Shown here in pieces: positions 20,101 through 26,100 of a stretch of DNA of 26,648 nucleotides. Each line of letters opens with the position of its first letter. Position 1 is the first letter of the stretch. Origin of the DNA: Apostichopus parvimensis. Taxonomy: Eukaryota > Echinodermata > Holothuroidea > Aspidochirotida > Stichopodidae. The DNA lies in the NCBI GenBank assembly GCA_000934455.1, contig KN889295.1, positions 12,048 to 38,695 of the forward strand, read 5' to 3'. The translations under genes and the position numbers were made by a program. The notes under the pieces are model-generated. The model did not search any database. It saw nothing but the letters and a program-made list of their open reading frames with translations, and was not told where the DNA came from.

Positions 20101-23100
20101 TGCTGAAAAGGGAAAGTCAAAGTAAATCAGAAAAAAAAAAAAAGTACATCGCTTACTTGATTTCACTACAATATCAAACTGTGCAAAAGTAATGACAAAT
20201 GAGGAGCATTGACTGACATTATTAAACTTGAACACTCATGAGTCATGGGGATGATTTTGGCGGAGTTTTAATCTTGACATGGCATAGTCCAAGAACAACA
20301 TTAACATGAGTGCCAGTAATGATTCTATAGCTATTCCAGTTTTTACGATATTCACCTGTAAATTTTTATTTATGAATGACAGTTGCTCCTCAAGAACATT
20401 CCTACAATCATGTTAATCCATTGTTTTTTTTACTGAATTCTAATAACTCCAAAACCAAGACATGTTCTTTTAACTTCAGATAAACAACTGAACAAACCCT
20501 CAGATGGCAATCAACGCAAATTTGTGATTAGAGAGCTTGTTGTAGTGCAGCTTAACATGTGAGGCCATAAAAGTCTTATGTTTTACCATTGAGTTTTTGT
20601 GTTGAATCTGAGAAATTGACCTAATTAATGGTCTGTTTGTCAGATTTAAAAGTAGTACAAACAATTTAATTTAATGAGCCTCAGATGTTTAAAGGGTCAT
20701 TCCCCTATCCCCCCCCCCCAAAAAAGTGGTAAAGAAATACATCCTGGACTGATAGCAGTGTCTTCTTAACCCTATACAACAGGGTTTCCCTAACTTTTTC
20801 CCCCCACGAACCCCCTGTCAGAGTTGTCCAAGAACCCCCAACTTTTCGAGACACAATCTGAGCCATTATTATACTATAATACCCATAACAGTGCTTCGTA
20901 AAATATCAAGTTCATAGTGTAATATTGTAAAGAAAAAAAACAAGAGATGAACAAATATTAATTTGGAAACATCAAGATCAGATCAGCTCTTTATCTTCAT
21001 GACGTACTGTCATGCGTACACCAACTTCACCAAAGTCATGCGGCCTGTGTCTGTTTCATAATTCAGTTATTTATCACATGCACGGTACGGTACTACTATG
21101 GCAACATATGCGTATGGAACGCGAAAAGAGTTTGTCAATAGGTATGACTTTTGTACATTACTAAATTATATGATATATCAGATTTTAGTTCAACAAAAAG
21201 TACTCTAGTTTTGACTCTCAGAAACGTCTCAGGAACCACCTGGGATGGACTCACGCACCCCCGGGGGTTCATGCACCCCAGTACAACATATCAAAATTAA
21301 ATCTGTGCCTCTCATAATGGTTTCAATCTTTACTAGCAGGCTACGCATATGCTTTTCCTAGATACCACCTCCTCTACATTAAATCATGATGAGCTTCTTA
21401 GACTACTCACGTCGTACTCTGGATGACAATGTGCTTGGTCTCCATTGTCAGAGGGTTGACAGGTTTAAATTTTACGTGATGCTGTGCTGTTATATCTCTG
21501 AGATCACCTAATGAGGGTGGGCTCTCACCACCAGTGACCGATTTCAGAAATACTCCAGCCGACTGGCCCTCTCCTACGAGAACAAAATTTAGTTTCGGGA
21601 AATCTCTCAGATTTTGTAAACACAATTATTTCAAGGCAGAAGCAAAATAAGAGAAAAGTGAATTAGCGGATTTGTTAATGATATTGGAATAACTTTGCCC
21701 TCATTTTTCTTTCGAGTTGTGAAGGGAAAAAAAATGGCGAAACAAAAAAGATTAAGTATGGGCTAGATTAGTAACTAAGAGTAATAAAAAAAAAAAATTG
21801 TTACAAAAACAAAATTTGTTATTGTATTAGGTATAACAGAAGAGGTAGTCTGTTATCTAATGGTGCATGATTCCCAAACTGTTAATCAAATGAAATTCCA
21901 GACTTTTTTCAACAAACCAAAACACATTTCAAAAATGTGACTATGAAACCTACACACTAATGGAGACCTAATGTTAGGCTACCTATAGTAGGCCAGACAA
22001 TTGTAACTCTGGTAAAATGTCTACAAACTCATACTAGCATTCATTAATTTGTGGTGAGGAAGCAGGGGCAGGGAGGGGTGAGGGCAGGGATGGGGTGGGG
22101 CAGGGAGGGGGTGGGGTGGGGCAGGGAGGGTGTGCAGGGTGGGGGGAGGAGGGAGGGGGCATGAAGGATAGCCTTAGCCCTAACTTTATCACAAAGTTTT
22201 GATTTATGTTGTTAAACACCTTTTGAACGAAAGTCAAAGATTATCAGGACCTCGCAATAAGGAGTTTCCGGTCCGGAAAATACTTCCCAGATTCTACTCG
22301 ATCGCGTGAGATGATCGTGGGAATTCTCTTTCAAGAACCTGATTTTTCCTTTTCGTTTTTTGATGTTGTTATTTTCTCTTTTAATTTATTTTGGATTGTT
22401 TTCACAACAGTCCATTTACTCTGCTTAAAAATTCTCATCAAGAGGGTAATATTTTTTTTATTAATTTTTTTATTGCCCTTCTACATCAACAAGAAAAACC
22501 AGGGCATTCTCAACTCAAACTGTCGTTCACTTCCGTAAACTTGCATTTTTTGTATTTTTTTTTTAATTGTACCAGGATATAGTTTTACTGCTATAATACA
22601 TACATTTAAAGCTACAGTATAGTAAACGATCAAATCCCTACTCAACAAAGCATCTCTTTAAGGGTTAAAGGAAGTTAATTGTACACTAAAACAAACAATA
22701 ATAAGCCTATAAGACTGTTATTTTATGATATTAACATATTGAGGTAAACACAATGGCTTTGTCGGTTGGAATGCAAGCCAAGACACGAATTAATATAATT
22801 CAACGGTTGATTCAAAGGATTGTTTTCTCTGATTTTTGAAATTTAAACAAAAAATGATAACCGATGCTTATTTAACATTTGCAAGGTTTACGTTTATTCA
22901 CATTTCCTAAGGTCACCTACCTACTGTACAATGATCTATATAACGTTTGAAATATCTTACCTTTTATGGTGAAGTGCTTGACATGGCAGTTGTCACAGAC
23001 GATTGTGACCGTCTTTTCAAAGACCGACGCAGACCGTGGTGAAAATGTAATCTAGAAGAGGAAACCGAAGAGAAACGAAAGTAGAAAATGGACTGGGCAC

Positions 23101-26100
23101 TCACACAAAAAATATAATAAAACATACAAAAAATACAAAAACATATAAAAAAACAAATCATGATTTCACATGGAATTGTATGCTACAATGGCTAAAGACC
23201 GTCAACCTATCATCAAACTTTGAAATTTCTTTTACTTTTAAGTTCAGAATCCACCGACAGTAAGTCGTAGTATTTGACCCCCCCCCCCCCTCAATGGCTC
23301 TGAACAAACATGAGAGTAAAATGTCTAAAACTTACTCTGCGATAAGAAAATAAAAGAAGAGAATAGAATGTTTAAAAATTATGTTTCGGAGCAATTACTT
23401 GGATCACTTTTTTTCTTTGTAAAGTACGGATGAACCAGGGTGGTACACCAACCACTGAGTGTTGCATGTTCTTCCTTAATAACACCCCCCCCCCCCTCAA
23501 AAAAAAGAAAACCTGGTGCAACCCGTACTAGAACACATAGAAGTCATGTTAACACCTGGGGGGTGGCCTTAGCTTTTAGGACCAATTTCGCACATGTATG
23601 ATAGATAGCATATTTACACACTTTTTCATTCAGGTTTAAACATATACAAATACTTGAAAATATGTACTACGTTTTGGCAAATGTTAATCTCTATCTGTTG
23701 CAAACCTTAGACCATCCAAACGTATGCACAGCAGTGAATAATTCAATGTCACACAAATCCCTGGGAATATTGCACATATTTGGATTGCTCACCAGATATA
23801 CTACTTGTCAACCTGTTTTCTACAAATTATTTTCCCCAGGGAGTGCCCCAAGGGGAACGTGTGTCAAATGGTGAACATTGCCAAATTTGTGTCACTTTTC
23901 ACCCAAATCACACGCTTTAACAGAAACAGAAGCCTGGGACTTCCTTGTTCCATTGACTGGTTTTCACACATCTGAAGTTGGACCAGTGACACTGAGATTT
24001 TAACTATTTTGCAATGGCCATTTGCACCTCACCTTTACCTTAGTACCCTCTTAACATATGCTTGGATAAGTATGACATTGTTTGAAACTGCCACTTGGTA
24101 AAAATATCTTTATTTCTACAAATTTGGGGGAAAATGAATCAAAACTAAATGTGTTTTTTACTTTGACATGAACAAAGATGTAAATATGACACAATTCACG
24201 ACATATATCAGAATATATAGCTGCATGCTGAAGACAAAAATTCAAATTAGAGGTCAGATGTAATAATTCAAAAATGACTTACATAGAGGGAGATGGCATG
24301 ACCAGCCTGTAGTTCAAACATTGCTGGCTGAATCAGAAAGGGAGGTAGCTCAGTCTTATCACCGGCTGACACGGACTGCCGAAAGAAAAAATGTTAAGAT
24401 TAAGGGTAAGTGGAGGTCCTATAAAAGGAGGTTAATTAGGGGTAGGGAAACCAGGCATGGATCCAGGGGCTTGTGGGGTACGACCCAACTCGCACCACAC
24501 CCCACCCTCCCCCAAACTCATCCCTCTCTCTCCACATATCCAACTTCACACCAAAAATTCAAAAGTAGTTATTAGCACCACCTTGCATGTAGACCTAATT
24601 ATAGACTGCATTTGTAGACTACAATACCTCAGAATGCAACATTGGATGGATGTCTTAAATGTTAATTTATTCTTTGGAAAAGTTTGGGGGGGGGGGAGGA
24701 GGGGCATGCCCTCAGAACCCATACGTATGGGTGAGCTTTACCAACAGGACCACACCTCCTGCTGTATAAAATCCTGGATCTGATGCCCAGGGATGCTATC
24801 TTTCATGTCAAAATCTTTGATATCTGTGTTACAAGTCCAATAATTGAAATCTGCTGTTCTAGTTTGACTACAGATGTATTTAGTTAATTAAGGGCACTTG
24901 CTGGTAATCTCTTTGTAGAAGGATGTAGCAAATACATAGTAATGACACCTAGGATGTAGCAAAAATGTAGTAATAACACCTAGGATACAGCAAATACATA
25001 ATAATAACACCTAGGATGTAGCAAATACATAGTAATAACACCTAGGATATAGCACATACATAATAATAACATCTAGAATGTAGCAAATACATAGTAATAA
25101 CACCTAGGATGTAGCAAATACATAGTAATAACATCTAGAATGTAGCAAATACATAGTAATAACATCGAGAATGTAGCAAATACATAGTAATAACACTTAG
25201 GATGTAGCAAATACATAGTAATAACACCTAGGATGTAGCAAATACATAGTAATAACACCTCGTATGTTGCAAATACATAGTAATAACACATAGGATGTAG
25301 CAAATACATAGTAATAACACCTAGGATACAGCAAATACATAGTAATAACATCTAGAATGTAGCAAATACATAGTAATAACACCTAGGATACAGCAAATAC
25401 ATAATAATAACACCTAGGATGTAGCAAATACATAGTAATAACACCTCGTATGTTGCAAATACATAGTAATAACACATAGGATGTAGCAAATACATAGTAA
25501 TAACACCTAGGATGTAGCAAATACACAATAATATCACCTAGGATGTAGCAAATACATAGTAATAACACCTAGAATGTAGCAAATACATAGTAATAACACC
25601 TCGTATGTTGCAAATACATGGTAGTAACACTTAGGATATAGCAAATACATAATAATAACATGTAGGATGTAGCAAATACAGAGTAATAACAACTAGGATG
25701 TCGCAAATACATAGTAATAACACCTAGGATGAAGCAAATACATAATAATATCACCTAGGCTAGGATGTAGCAGATACATAGTATACCAAAATATTAGTTT
25801 GTTCACCTACCCACATCAATCTGCTTCATTTATAAACCTCCTGTTGTAAAATGCCAAAATAACATTTTTTTGTAATAGGGGTGTATGCCTGCTACATATA
25901 TCAGATATATCATTAAGTTATCACAGAAATTTGTCTTTAACGGTCTCTCACTGAAGAGGCGTACCGATAAATATTCCCTACCTTGAAACTCGTAGCCGGC
26001 CAACAGTCTCTGGGCATCACACAAAATCTGCCACTACCTCCTTCGTTCTTGACCACAAATTCTCTGGTGACATCACCACCGGTCAGACAGTACCCACAAT

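Noticed and set aside
24321-24783. + strand frames of 84 and 108 codons
   Set aside because: They run through exon 2 antisense and the GATCC-type element, with low-complexity Pro/His/Ser composition.
25073-25754. Several overlapping - strand open frames of 60-92 codons encoding Cys/Tyr/Leu-rich, membrane-like repeats
   Set aside because: They are translations of the 31-bp minisatellite. Three units (93 bp) make a 31-codon period, and the absence of stops is a property of the unit, not of selection. The region is inside a DLEC1 intron.
24920-25783. CRISPR array
   Set aside because: Units are contiguous with no unique spacers, and the setting is an animal intron; it is a minisatellite.
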